Position numbers and translations under genes: made by a program. A model generated the notes under the pieces. It did not search any database. It was not told where the DNA came from and saw nothing but the letters and a program-made list of their open reading frames with translations. Below, piece by piece: positions 1 to 10,155 of a stretch of 64,000 nucleotides of DNA. Positions within the stretch are counted from its first letter, which is position 1. Every line of letters starts with the position of its first letter. Origin of the DNA: Chondrosia reniformis (lineage: Eukaryota > Porifera > Demospongiae > Chondrillida > Chondrillidae); NCBI GenBank assembly GCA_947172415.1, contig OX359192.1, forward strand, positions 4,466,501-4,530,500, in the 5' to 3' direction.

Positions 1-1085
1 CTGGTACGTGCTTACCATCAAATCCCTGTGGAGTCCGTTGATGTTCCAAAGACTGTTGTCATCACACCATTCGGCTTGTTTGAGTTTCTACCCATGCCAT
101 ATGGCTTGCACAATGCCGCTCAGACCTTCCAGCATTTGATTGATCAGGTCCTACGTGGTTTGACCCACAGCTACGCCTATATTGACGATATCCTCATTGC
201 TAGTACCACCAAAGAAGACCATAAAGTTCACCTCCGACAGGTCTTCACACGTCTCAGAAAGCATGGGATCCTGATTAACCCCTCCAAGTGCCAAGTGTGT
301 CCTTGGTGCAGAGTCGCTGGAGTTCCTCGGGCGTCATGTGGACAGACATGGTATTCAACCAGTAGAGGGTAAGGTGACAGTTATCCGACAGTTTCCTCAG
401 CCCACCACCCAGCGCAAATTACGTCAGTTTTTAGGATTGATCAACTTTTATCATCGCTTCATCCGTGACTTCGCAAAGATCCTACAACCACTTAATGTAC
501 TACTAGCTGTCCCATCTAAAGGTGAAGACAAACACCTAATTTGGACGGAACAGGCTGTTTCTGCCTTTAACCAGGTAAAGAAGGCTCTAGCCAAGGCCAC
601 CCTTCTATTTCATCCACAACCTGATGCCCCCACTTTCCTCATTACTGACACATCAGATGTGGCTGTCTGTGCTGTACTACAACAACTTATGGGAGCATTG
701 TGGAGCCCAATTGTTTACTTTCCTAGAAAACTTCATCCAGCTGAAACTAAGTATAGCACCTTCGACCGTGAGCTCCTAGCTATCTATTTAGCAAACAAGC
801 ACTTTCGTCACTTTCTGGAAAGTAGGATATTTTACTTGATTACTGACCACAAACCCCTTACCTTTGTTTTCTCTACCCAGACTAAGCAGCATTCTCCTCG
901 GCAGATACGACACCTGGACTTCATTTCACAGTTCACCAGATATCCGGCATATCAAAGGTGTAGACAACACAGCAGCTGATGCCCTGTCCCACTTGGAGCT
1001 GGATGCATGGTCATTTTCCGGACCGTTTCACTTTATCATGTATCATTTGTTAGCTACTTACTGGAGGGGGAGCACTGTAGCATAG
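1..1085 (+). pseudogene. pol: Ty3/gypsy pol fragment: RT and RNase H
   Basis: Reverse transcriptase palm with the YIDD active site, then thumb, connection and RNase H (TFDRELLAIYLANKHFRHFL, DHKPL). These would copy the element's RNA and degrade the template in virus-like particles. The frame is broken at about 300, where the reading passes from the frame ending at 372 to the frame open at 338-979, and again at about 940, before 'GVDNTAADALSH'. The frame then runs to a stop at 1085 inside the LTR. The 300 frameshift is also present in the inverted copy at about 26,875, so it predates the duplication. The 5' end is cut by the window edge. Confidence 0.9.
1061..1075 (+). promoter_or_regulatory. 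polypurine tract
   Basis: The purine-rich run ctggagggggagcac lies directly before the TGTAGCATAG start of the LTR, where a plus-strand primer for reverse transcription is expected. The inverted copy has the same arrangement at 26,102-26,117. Confidence 0.7.
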
Positions 1086-1288
1086 TAACTAACTACTGCA
1101 TGCATACGCATGCATAGCAAACATCCTGTGATGATTTTATATTGCTGCTGTGTCTGTTGGTTTGTAATTTAGCTTTCTAGAACTTTCTGTGATGTATATA
1201 TGCTATTGTACAGAACTTAATAATCTTCTTTTACCCGAAAGTGACTCGAGTACTGTTAAGCAGTGTTACGATAATATAACTCGTCACA
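1076..1288 (+). repeat. 3' LTR of the Ty3/gypsy element
   Basis: This 213-bp repeat begins TGTAGCATAG and ends TCGTCACA (TG...CA). It matches in inverse orientation the two LTRs at 25,899-26,101 and 28,818-29,025. It has a small extra 'cgcatgcata' duplication near its start. It is followed by gata, the complement of the tatc flank at the other copy. Confidence 0.9.
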
Positions 1289-2337
1289 GATATATTAGGC
1301 TAAATTATGGGATATATAGTGTACAAATTATGGGTTATACTATGGGATATATTTGGCAAAAGCTATTAGATATTTTTGACAAAAACTAATGGGTATATTG
1401 GGCAAAACTATGGGATATATTATGGGATATAATTGGCTATATTTTCAAATATTTGGATATATTAAGCAAAACCTGAGGGATAAAGTAGGCAAAATTATGG
1501 GATGTATTTGGCAAAACATATGGGATATATTTGGCAAAACTTGGGATCTACTGGTCCATTGGATATATTAAACAAACACAAAGGGATATATTAAGCAAAA
1601 GTATGGGATAGATTTGGTAAAATTTTTGGATATATTTGCGAAAACTATGGAATATAATCGGAAAGACTATGGGATATATTGGGCAAAACTCAGGGATATA
1701 TTGGGATAAGACTATAGGTTATAATATGGGATATAGTTGGCAAAAGTTATGGGATATATTTGGAAAAAATATAGCATATATTTGGCAAAAACTATGGGGT
1801 ACATTGGGCTAAGATTATAGATTTTTTTATGGGATATATTCTGCAAAATCTATGGGATATCTTGAGCAAAAATTATGGGATATACTATTGGCTATATTGG
1901 TTAAAAAGTGTTGGATATATTTGGCAAAAATTATTGTATATATTGGGCAAAAATTCTTCGATATATTTGGCACAACTATGGGATAAACTGGTCCATTGGA
2001 TATATTAAGAAACAGTGGGATATATTTTTCAAAATTATGAGATTTATGGGGCAAAAATTATGGGATATACTATGGGATATATTTGTCAAAACCTATTGTA
2101 TATATTTGACAAAAAATAAGGGATATATTCAGAATATATTGTGTAAAACTGTAGGATATATTATGGAATATAATTGGCAATATTTTTAAATAATTGGATA
2201 TATTAAGCAAATACTGAGGGATATAATGGGTAAAATTTTGGGATATATTTTGCAAAAAGTATGGGATATATTTGCAAAAATATGGGATATAATATGGGAT
2301 ATATTGGTTAACAATTGTTGGATATATTTGGCAAACT
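1289..2337 (-). repeat. 23-bp satellite, G-rich orientation
   Basis: Diverged tandem units of about 23 bp; on this strand they read tatgggatatatttggcaaa. Landmark variants such as 'ctggtccattggatatatta' and 'taattggcaatattttt' recur at several-hundred-bp intervals, indicating a longer compound unit. This block corresponds in inverse orientation to 24,588-25,898. Open frames here translate to GYIWQKLWDIF-type repeats and are satellite artefacts, not genes. Confidence 0.95.
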
Positions 2338-3746
2338 ATCAGGATATCAGGATATCAGGAAATCTTATTTAAACTGGGGAGGCCAATAGCCTGAGGCTAC
2401 TACAAAGGCACCCAGTACTAAAACAACAATATTTACAATAAATAAATAATAAATAAAAAATAAAATAGAATTGTCAATTAGGTTGTGTGAATATTGTTAC
2501 ATAATACAAATTGTCGCTCATGCATTAGAATAAAAACGTTTACATAGTTCTGTAAAATTGTTGAGGCTGAGGTTAGGTGTTGCACGAATGGCTGTAGGTA
2601 GGCTGCGCCAGAGGGAAGCACCGGCAAAACTGAATGCCTTCTGTCCAAATGAAGATCTGACCAAGGGAAGATTAAGTTGGGAAGTGAAAGAGGAACGAGT
2701 GTTATGGTGGTAAGAAACATAAGAGAAGAGCCGAGACACATAAGGTGGAGCCTGGGAGGATAAGCTGCGAAACATACACTGAGCCATGTGAAGTTTTCTT
2801 CTCAAGGTGAGAGTCGTTAATCCAAGTTCCTGAAGAGCAGCAGTGGAAGAAGAGTCACGACGCCTATGAAGCACAATCTTGCAACTAAAGTTCAGCAGCG
2901 ATTCCAAGCGGCGAGATTCATCTAGAGTACAGCCAGACCAGATGACATCACAATAGTCAAAGTGGGGAAGGATGTACGATTTAAGATTAGTGAGGAGGAG
3001 AAAGCAAGGGAGAAACCAAGAGAGTCTACGAAGAAGGTTGAGACGACAGCTTACTTTTCTACAGATCATGTCAACATGATCACTCCAAGTTAGGGTATCG
3101 TTTATAAGCACACCAAGATACTTGAACACTCATACCTGATTAACAATTACAGCATCAACAAGAAGGTCCAATCCAGTCTCAATTTTTCTTCTACTAGAGC
3201 GAAGGAGCATACATTTTGTTTTGCTTGCATTCAGTTGCAGTCCATTGCTGTCCATCCACAGGGTGGTTGCATCTAGACACTGTTGAAGTGAAGAGTTTAA
3301 AGAAGAAAGATTGCTACTCGTGATGTAGATGGCAGTGTCATCAGCAAAGAGAACAACAGAATCAGCAGGCTGGACTGAAGGCAGGTCATTTATAAAGGCA
3401 GAGAAGAGAGAAGGACCAAGCACAGAGCCTTGGGGAACCCCAGTTGTGGGAAAACCAAGAGGGAAAATGAGTCACTGACACGAGTAACCTGGCAACATCC
3501 AGCAAGAGTGAGTTAAAGATGTCAATCTTATCATCAAGGCTATCGAAGACATCAATTATAGACCATGGTACAATAGAAAGATCCTCTTCGAAGCTTCCTT
3601 TTGGAAAAGTTCTTAAATGACCTACGAGTTACTAACATGGATGAGGTTTAGGAACACTACAGTCGATGTCAAGCATTATAGGTAGATGATCAGAGATAGC
3701 TAAGTCAAGAACGGAAGATTGGGATATGGGAACATTGGAAGTAATA
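2338..3746 (-). mobile_element. L2/CR1-like LINE, copy A, internally deleted
   Basis: Minus-strand non-LTR retrotransposon fragment, from the end of the endonuclease (ISDHLPI motif near 3,690) to a 3' tail of short tandem repeats (TCCTGATA units, 2338-2362). A short self-complementary AGCCTCAGGCT lies in the 3' UTR. It is the inverted partner of 20,905-22,310, sharing the internal deletion and flanking satellite. The 5' end starts within satellite at the trinucleotide region 'attacttcc'. Family is inferred from the FADD-type RT, the 'LWRSLPTAIR' C-terminus and the repeat tail. Confidence 0.85.
2518..3700 (-). pseudogene. LINE ORF2 remnant (endonuclease end, RT motif region, C-terminal domain)
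   Basis: Reading leftward: the endonuclease C-terminus and linker, an abrupt jump at about 3,450 into the RT segment beginning TTGVPQGSVLGPSLFSAFIN, then LFADDTAIY (catalytic FADD), the thumb, and a conserved C-terminus ending LCKRFYSNA. The RT fingers and most of the palm between linker and 'VPQGS' are missing. The frame changes between the 97-residue segment (3130-3423) and the 203-residue segment (2518-3129): a stop precedes the VFKYLGVLIND stretch that is continuous in copy B. It cannot encode an active enzyme. Confidence 0.85.
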
Positions 3747-5466
3747 CTATGGGTTTATTCGGAAAAACTATGGATTTATTGGGGAAAAACTATTGGATAT
3801 AATAGGCTAAGACTATAGGTTATTATATAGGATATATTTAAAAAAAAAATGGGATATATTTGACCAAAACTATGGAATTTATTTTGCTAAGTCTATAGGT
3901 TAATTTATGGGAATTATTCGGTAAAAACTATTGAATATATTGGGCAAAACTTTTGCGATATATTATGGGATATATTGGATAAAAATTGTTTGATATATTT
4001 GGCCCAACTATGTGATATAGTGGTCCATTGGATATATTAAGCGAAAACTAAGGGATATATTAAGTAAAATTATGGGATATATAATGGGATTAATTGGTTA
4101 AAAATTGTTGGATATATTTGACAAAACTATGGGATATACTTGTCCATTGCATATATTAAGCAAAAATAAGGGAAATACTAGGCAAAATTATGGGATATAA
4201 AAGGCAAAAATTATTTGATATACCATAGAATATATTTGTAAAAAGCTATTGGATATATTTGACAATAACTAAGGAGTATATAGGGTAAAACTATTGAATA
4301 TATTATGGGATATAATTGGCAATATATTAAGTAAAAACTGAGAGAAATATTAAGCACAATTATGGAATATATTTGGAAAAATTATCGGATATATTTGGAA
4401 ACAAATATGGGATATAGTGGGCTAAGACTATAGGTTATTTTAGGCGATATGTTCGGCAAAACGTATGGGATATATTGGGCAAAAATTAGGGGATATATTA
4501 TGGGATATTTTGGTTAAGAATTGTTAAATATATTTGGCAAAACTACAGGAAATACTGGTCCATTGGATATATTAGACAAAAACTGAGGGATATATTATGC
4601 AACATTATGGGATATATAGGGCAAAAAGTATGGGATATACTATGGGATATATTTGTCAAAAGCTATGGCTTATATTTCACAAAAACTAAGGGGTATATTG
4701 GGTTAAACTATTGGATATATAATTGGATATTATTGGGAATATTTTTAAATAATTGGATATATTAAGCAAAAAGTGAGAGAAATATTTAGCACAATTATGG
4801 AATATATTTGGAAACATTATGCGATATATATTAGTTGTTGTCAAATATATACCATAGCCTTTGACAAATATATCCCATACTATATCCCAAAATTTTTGCC
4901 TTATATTTCCAATAATTTTGCTTAATATAACCCTTCGTTTTTGCTTAATATATCCATTGGACCAGTATATCCCATAGTTTTACGAAATATATCCAACAAT
5001 TTTTAACCAATATATACCATAATATATCCCATAGTTTTTGCTAATATATCCTATACTTCTCCCGAATATAGCCCTATAATAACCTGTAGTCTTAGCCCAA
5101 TATATTATATACTATTACCTAATATATCCTATATTTTTTCAAATATTTCCTATAATTTTTGCCAAATATATCCCATAGTTTTTGGCCAATACATCCCATA
5201 GTGTTTCCCCAATATATCCCATAGTTTTTCTTAATATATCCTATAGTTTTTGAAAATATATCCCATAATATTTACCAAATATATCCCAGGATTTTGACTT
5301 ATATATCCCCGAGTTATTTAATTATATTGCCAATTATATCTCTCAAAATATCCCATAGTTTTACCCAATATACCCCTTATTTTTGTCAAATATATCCCAT
5401 AGTTTCTCCTAATACATCCCATAGTTTCTCCTAATATATCCCATAGTTTTTCAAATATATCCAAAC
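3747..5466. repeat. 23-bp satellite with an internal orientation switch near 4,830
   Basis: From 3747 to about 4,830 the unit reads tatgggatatatttggcaaa; from about 4,836 onward it reads in the complementary sense (tttgccaaatatatcccata). The first part matches, inverted, the satellite left of 20,905. The last part (about 5,100-5,466) matches 20,090-20,392 in direct orientation. No gene seen. Confidence 0.95.
5457..5466. repeat. target-site duplication, left (atatccaaac)
   Basis: The 10 bp atatccaaac flank the element at 5467-6130 on both sides (right copy 6131-6140). A related uninterrupted site is at 20,383-20,392, which supports these as a true target duplication. Confidence 0.85.
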
Positions 5467-5612
5467 ATGATCAGAAATAATCCCTGGAATGTATTACGCC
5501 ATACCAGCCAAGTGACCGAAGTCTGATCTTGGCTGGTGGACCGAAGTCCTATTAAGTTGGCAACCAGTGATCGCCTCCCAGTCATCCAAAGATGGAAAAA
5601 ATTCATCAAAGA

Positions 5613-5657
5613 ACCGCAGACAGCTGTTTCACCCCCATGTGGGCTCATCAGTGTGGT
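5613..5657 (-). ncRNA. hammerhead ribozyme, core intact, one stem I mismatch
   Basis: On the minus strand: stem I strand ACCACA, core CTGATGA, stem II GCCC/GGGT, core GAAA, short self-complementary stem III CAGCTGT, cleavage triplet GTC, and stem I return TGCGGT. All core positions match the type I hammerhead. The stem I return has one mismatch (C opposite A) relative to the copy at 31,757. Confidence 0.75.
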
Positions 5658-5897
5658 ACACTTCAATGATGGTAAATTGGATGACTGCCCTCACTTATAA
5701 ATCCACCACAAGTGAAACACTTCTGATCATTTTAGCCTTTGCACAGGCTTAGTGCAATTAACTCCCTTTGTCATTGTGAGTGCTCAGTCTCACTTAGACT
5801 GTAGCCTCCATCCTCACTTAAAATGAAACTACAAGTGTTTCACTTGTGGTGGATTTATAAGTGAGGGCAGTCATCCAATTTACCATCATTGAAGTGT

Positions 5898-5942
5898 ACC
5901 ACAGTGATGAGTCCAAATGGGGGCGAAACAGCTGTCTGTGGT
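5898..5942 (+). ncRNA. hammerhead ribozyme with a core mutation
   Basis: Same architecture as the copies at 5,613 and 31,757, with stem I ACCACA/TGTGGT fully paired and stem II GTCC/GGGC. The core reads GTGATGA instead of CTGATGA. Position C3, which pairs with G8, is G here, so self-cleavage is predicted to be lost. Confidence 0.75.
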
Positions 5943-6130
5943 TCTTTGATGAATTTTTTCCATCTTTGGATGACTGGGAGGCGAACACTGGTTGCCAACT
6001 TAATAGGACTTCGGTCCCCCAGCCAAGATCAGACTTCGGTCACTTGGCTGGTATGGCGTAATACGTTCCAGTGATTATTTCTGATCATTTTAGCCTTTGC
6101 ACAGGCTTAGTGCAATTAACTCCCTTTGTC

Positions 6131-6184
6131 ATATCCAAACATTTTTGCCAAAGATAACCCATAATTTTGCCTTATATATCCATC
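6131..6184 (+). repeat. short 23-bp satellite block
   Basis: Includes the right target duplication and continues as in the uninterrupted sequence at 20,383-20,435 until the LINE fragment starts. Confidence 0.9.
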
Positions 6185-6717
6185 AATCAGGTATGAGTGT
6201 TCAAGTATCTTGGTGTGCTTATAAACGATACCCTAACTTGGATCGATCATGTTGACATGATCTGTAGAAAAGTAAGCTGTCGTCTCAACCTTCTTCGTAG
6301 ACTCTCTTGGTTTCTCCCTTGCTCTCTCCTCCTCACTAATCTTAAATCGTACATCCTTCCCCACTTTGACTATTGTGATGTCATCTGGTCTGGCTGTACT
6401 CTAGATGAATCTCGCCGCTTGGAATCGCTGCTGAACTTTAGTTGCAAGATTGTGCTTCATAGGCGTCGTGACTCTTCTTCCACTGCTGCTCTTCAGGAAC
6501 TTGGATTAACGACTCTCACCTTGAGAAGAAAACTTCACATGGCTCAGTGTATGTTTCGCAGCTTATCCTCCCAGGCTCCACCTTATCTGTCTCGGCTCTT
6601 CTCTTATGTTTCTTGCCACCATAACACTCGTTCCTCTTTCACTTCCCAACTTAATCTTCCCTTGGTCAGGTCTTCATTCGGACAGAAGGCATTCAGTTTT
6701 GCCGGTGCTTCCCTCAG
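6185..6717 (+). mobile_element. L2/CR1-like LINE, copy C, internal fragment
   Basis: Nearly identical to the RT-thumb and C-terminal region of copies A and B (VFKYLGVLINDTLTW through FSFAGASL) but truncated at both ends inside satellite: the 5' end begins aatcaggtatgagtg and the 3' end stops at 'gcttccctc' before the conserved LWRSLP motif. The open frame from 6197 runs 175 residues and picks up satellite codons at its end. It shares 'caggtatgagtg' with copy A rather than 'caggtacgagtg' of copy B, so it is closer to A. No catalytic motif is present. No TSD seen. Confidence 0.85.
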
Positions 6718-6919
6718 TGTATAGTCTTAGCCCAATATATCCATATTTTTGCCGAATCTATCCTATAGTTTTACAAATATATCTCATAGGTTTATCAAAT
6801 ATATCCTATAATTTTGCCAAATATAACCCATAATCTTGTCTAATATATAATTCAGTGTTTGCTTAATATATCCAATTATTTTAAAGTATTGCCAATTATA
6901 TCCCATAATATATCGAATA
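6718..6919 (+). repeat. 23-bp satellite
   Basis: C-rich orientation units between the LINE fragment and the Penelope-like element. Its last 15 bp (6905-6919, ataatatatcgaata) are the left target duplication of that element. Confidence 0.9.
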
Positions 6920-7003
6920 ATGTGAAGGACTTCTGCGTGGCTAGGTTCTTGCATATCGGTACGATCGAGGGAAACCACACTAGCCAAAATCAACTTAGAA
7001 TAG

Positions 7004-7047
7004 ATTCCAAACGTTTCGGTCCAATCCAGGACCTTCATCAGTGGAAT
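7004..7047 (-). ncRNA. hammerhead-like ribozyme at the Penelope 3' end
   Basis: Minus strand: stem I ATTCCA, core CTGATGA, one extra A, stem II GGTCC/GGACC with a 6-nt loop, core GAAA, self-complementary ACGT as a minimal stem III, T17, and stem I return TGGAAT. Hammerhead motifs are known from Penelope-like retroelements. With no stem III loop it could fold well only as a dimer, and the extra A before stem II is a deviation. Predicted cleavage is just before TGGAAT. Confidence 0.65.
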
Positions 7048-7246
7048 TAACACTTACAAAACTGAGATGGCAGACTTTATACACATGAAAAAAAGCGGGA
7101 ATAAGGTGTGAATAAATGTGTTGCTAGGGGATGACAGCTTGCATGCATGAGGTATAAGTCCTGTTGTTAACTGTGATGTGATATACTGGTATAATGGAAT
7201 ATAAAGTAACTGAAATATGCTAACATGCAGTGACACAGTCTAATAA

Positions 7247-9408
7247 TCAAGAGGGTGTGTAGAGGTGGATAAGTGGGTTGTACACCCCTGGCAACGGGCC
7301 TTCATCTCGGTTCATCTTATGCCGTTCTGTTCGGATGTGCCTGGCTTCAAGGGTGCATCTCTGGCGGTACCGATGGTTGTGGTCCACCACTTCTGCATCC
7401 TCCCACTTGATGGTGTGGTCCTCCTCCATGGCATGCTCTGCCACCGCTGACTGGGCTGCCTCGCCTGACCTCAGGGCCCTCTTGTGCTCTGTGAGGCGGT
7501 GCTTCAACGTCCTGCTGGTCTGACCGATGTAGACTTTGGGGCAGTTTCCACAGGGAATCCTGTAGACTACACCAGTTCTTTGCGGTGCCGGGGTTGGGTC
7601 CTTCACTCTGACCAGTGACTGTCGCAGTGTGCAGTGTGGTCGGAAGCATGTTCGAATTCCCAGTGGGCTGAGAATCCTTCGGATGCATTCCGATAGATGG
7701 CGGATGTAGGGGAGGGTTACGGTGGCCTTCGGCACATCCTCGTCAGGGTTGCAAGGTGGGGAAGTTGAGGGGTGCCAGTCCCTAGCAACTAGGCTTCGAG
7801 GATAGCCATTGTTGTGGAGGGCCTGTGCAACGTGCTTCTTCTCCTTCTCTCTGTCTGGTACATCAGTACAGATCTTCTCCGCTCGATGGAGTAGAGTGCG
7901 TGCCACCGACACTTTGTGGGCCAAGGGGTGGTGCGAATGGAAGTCTAGGTACCTATCCGTGTGTGTGCTCTTACGAAATACAGTAGTTGTCAGGGAGCCG
8001 TCTATGTGGTGGGTGATCTTTGTGTCCAGAAATGGTAGGGTGTTGTCTGTCTCTTCTTCAACTGTAAACTGGATGGATGCTTCGATGGTGTTCAGATGTG
8101 AGTGGAAGGCTTTGACCTGGTCTTGGGGCAGGGCAGTTACTGTGTCGTCCACGTACCTCTTCCAGAAAGGGACTGGGGACTGGTACGTGGACAGTGCTCT
8201 CTCTTCTACACTCTCCATGACCAGGTTGGCCACTGTCACCGACACTGGGGAGCCCATGGCTGTGCCGAACGTCTGCTTGAAGAACTCTCCTCTGTATGCA
8301 AGGTAGGTCGCGTCCAGGCAGAATTGAAGGAGCTTCACTACCTGATCCGCTGAGAGTGCTGTTCGTTCAGATAGTGAGCTGTCCGCCTTGAGTCTCTCAC
8401 CAGCCACACTTATTGCAAGGTCAGCAGGAACTCTCGTAAAGAGAGACACTACATCAAATGACACCAGGATCATCCCACTGCTGAGGGTCTGACTTGCAAT
8501 AAAGGAGGCAAATTCCGCTGAGTTCTTCACGTGCGAGGTGGACTTGGCAACCAGCGGTAAAAGGATGGACACCAGGTGTTTGGATAGCCCATATGTTGGG
8601 GAGTTCAAGAAGGATACAATTGGCCGAAGGGGGTCTCCGGCTTGTGTATCTTCGGCAGTCCATACAAAAGAGGGACTTTTCCTGCTGAGCTGCGCAGTCG
8701 GTTGTACAAGGTGGTTGGGATTGCCCCCTCCCGTGTCAGGGAAAGGAGTAGGGCATTCATTTTCCTTTCCAGTGCTGGTGTAGGGTCTCTGGGCAGGGCC
8801 TTGTACGTGTCTGCGTCAGCCAAGAAGGTCCTAATCTTCCCATCATATGTTGTGCAGTCCATCACCACGGTGGCGTTCCCTTTGTCTGCTGGGGTGATGA
8901 TGATGTCCTCCGCTTGCTTTAGGCTTCTGATGGCTTTCTGTTCTGCTGGGGAAAGATTGGTAGGGGGAGGTCTCGCCTTGGCCAAGCACCCCGTTATTCT
9001 TGTCCTGGCCAGCTGTGCTTCTGCAGATCCTATCCTGCTGAGACCTCCTTCCACCGCTGCTACGATGTCCGGGACCGGGATTCTTCTGGGGGCCGGGGCA
9101 AAGTTCAGGCCCTTCGCCAGTACACTTTCTTCAGCTGTGGACAGGGGCCTGGACGAAAGGTTCACCACCCATTTGTCCTTAGAGCGACGTGCACGTGCAT
9201 CTCCCGTTCCGCGGTTGAGCAACTTGTCGAACTTTCTCTTCTGTCTTTCTTTACACTTCGTTGTTTTCTCTCGGAAAGACCGCTCCCGTATCATCTCCAT
9301 TGCTTCCGCGTCCGGGGGATGCAAGTGGAACCGCAGTTGACGTCGCTGGAAGAGCAAGTCCAGCTCGAGGTTCCGTACGGTCCTCGCGTTCTGTGCAATC
9401 CGCTACAT
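7247..9408 (-). pseudogene. Penelope-type reverse transcriptase with GIY-YIG endonuclease
   Basis: Encodes the RT that copies element RNA at a cut target and the GIY-YIG nuclease that cuts it. The upstream segment (8605 to about 9402) has the PLE motifs DKGNATVVMD and LPKIHKPETP; it is open without a start codon to the junction, so the N-terminus is missing. The downstream segment (453 residues from 8608) has FDVVSLFT (51-58), MGSPVS (118-123), catalytic YVDD (152-155), LPFLDTKI (191-198), and the endonuclease with GVVY (346), CGNC, YIG (360-362) and the C-terminal Glu (LEARHI, 421). The two are out of frame through loss of one base in a run at 8629-8633 (five G here; copy B has six C in the coding sense). 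Confidence 0.9.
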
Positions 9409-9865
9409 CCGCCATCTATCGGAATGCATCCGAAGGATTCTCAGCCCACTGGGAATTCGAACATGCTTCCGACCACACTGCACACTGTGACAGTCACTGG
9501 TCAGAGTGAAGGACCCAACCCCGGCACCGCAAAGAACTGGTGTAGTCTACAGGATTCCCTGTGGAAACTGCCCCAAAGTCTACATCGGTCAGACCAGCAG
9601 GACGTTGAAGCACCGCCTCACAGAGCACAAGAGGGCCCTGAGGTCAGGCGAGGCAGCCCAGTCAGCGGTGGCAGAGCATGCCATGGAGGAGGACCACACC
9701 ATCAAGTGGGAGGATGGAGAAGTGGTGGACCACAACCATCGGTACCGCCAGAGATGCACCCTTGAAGCCAGGCACATCCGAACAGAACGGCATAAGATGA
9801 ACCGAGATGAAGGCCCGTTGCCAGGGGTGTACAACCCACTTATCCACCTCTACACACCCTCTTGA
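9403..9865 (+). pseudogene. GIY-YIG endonuclease fragment of the inverted Penelope copy
   Basis: Plus-strand duplicate of the last part of the element's ORF, from YIRHLSECIRRIL through the complete GIY-YIG domain (GVVYRIPCGNCPKVYIGQTS) to the stop at 9865. A stop TGA at 9488-9490 replaces an Arg codon present in the other copies (CTLRQS). The RT is absent, so it is a truncated pseudo-terminal repeat, not a gene. Confidence 0.9.
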
Positions 9866-10064
9866 TTATTAGACTGTGTCACTGCATGTTAGCATATTTC
9901 AGTTACTTTATATTCCATTATACCAGTATATCACATCACAGTTAACAACAGGACTTATACCTCATGCATGCAAGCTGTCATCCCCTAGCAACACATTTAT
10001 TCACACCTTATTCCCGCTTTTTTTCATGTGTATAAAGTCTGCCATCTCAGTTTTGTAAGTGTTA

Positions 10065-10108
10065 ATTCCACTGATGAAGGTCCTGGATTGGACCGAAACG
10101 TTTGGAAT
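10065..10108 (+). ncRNA. hammerhead-like ribozyme in the inverted Penelope copy
   Basis: Same motif as 7004-7047 on the plus strand with all core bases conserved (CTGATGA, GAAA, stem I ATTCCA/TGGAAT, stem II GGTCC/GGACC). Confidence 0.65.
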
Positions 10109-10155
10109 CTATTCTAAGTTGATTTTGGCTAGTGTGGTTTCCCTCAATCGTACCG

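Larger units (their letters stand above)
1..1288 (+). mobile_element. Ty3/gypsy (CsRn1-like) retrotransposon, 3' part, no integrase
   Basis: The window opens inside a reverse transcriptase reading frame and runs through RNase H, a purine-rich tract and one LTR ending at 1288. The RT sequence (VPKTVVITPFGLFEFLPMP, YIDD) is typical of the CsRn1 clade, and the inverted copy at 25,899-29,025 adds the 5' half. There is no integrase between RNase H and the LTR: about 60 bp after the 'DALSH' end of RNase H the polypurine tract begins. The base pairs after the LTR (gatatattaggc) are the same satellite context seen, inverted, at the other copy, so the two are one insertion later duplicated. Class is certain; the clade is well supported. 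Confidence 0.9.
5467..6130. mobile_element. retrozyme-like hammerhead element, head-to-head dimer
   Basis: A non-coding insertion made of a full unit on the plus strand (about 5724-6130) and a truncated unit in opposite orientation (5467-5723). The full unit carries terminal direct repeats (5724-5775 partial and about 6055-6130) that share the sequence ending cttagtgcaattaactccct. Each half contains one hammerhead motif. The 10-bp target duplication, absence of coding capacity, ribozymes and a monomer near 359 bp (from the copy at 31,567) fit the metazoan retrozymes described as small non-coding retroelements. The inverted truncated arrangement is the same as in the Penelope-like element at 6920-10,155. 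Confidence 0.75.
6920..10155 (-). mobile_element. Penelope-like element, copy A, with inverted truncated partner
   Basis: The minus arm (about 9402 down to 6920) carries a 5'-truncated RT/GIY-YIG frame, 3' UTR and a 3' end. It is joined head-to-head at about 9,402 to a shorter plus-strand copy (9403-10,155) with only the endonuclease and 3' UTR. The outer sequences are inverted copies, but the left end has about 35 extra bp (gtgaaggacttctgcgtgg...) not present at the right, as reported for the 3' tails of Penelope elements. The direct repeat ataatatatcgaata flanks it at 6905-6919 and 10,156-10,170. A hammerhead-like motif lies near each end. Confidence 0.9.

Noticed and set aside
5889-6074. 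61-residue frames in the retrozyme dimer, seen on both halves
   Set aside because: They appear in mirror form because the halves are inverted copies and they cross the ribozyme; no sign of coding constraint.
7809-8306. 165-residue plus-strand frame, and its equivalent at 54,368-54,865
   Set aside because: It is the antisense shadow of the Penelope RT; the opposite strand has all RT motifs.
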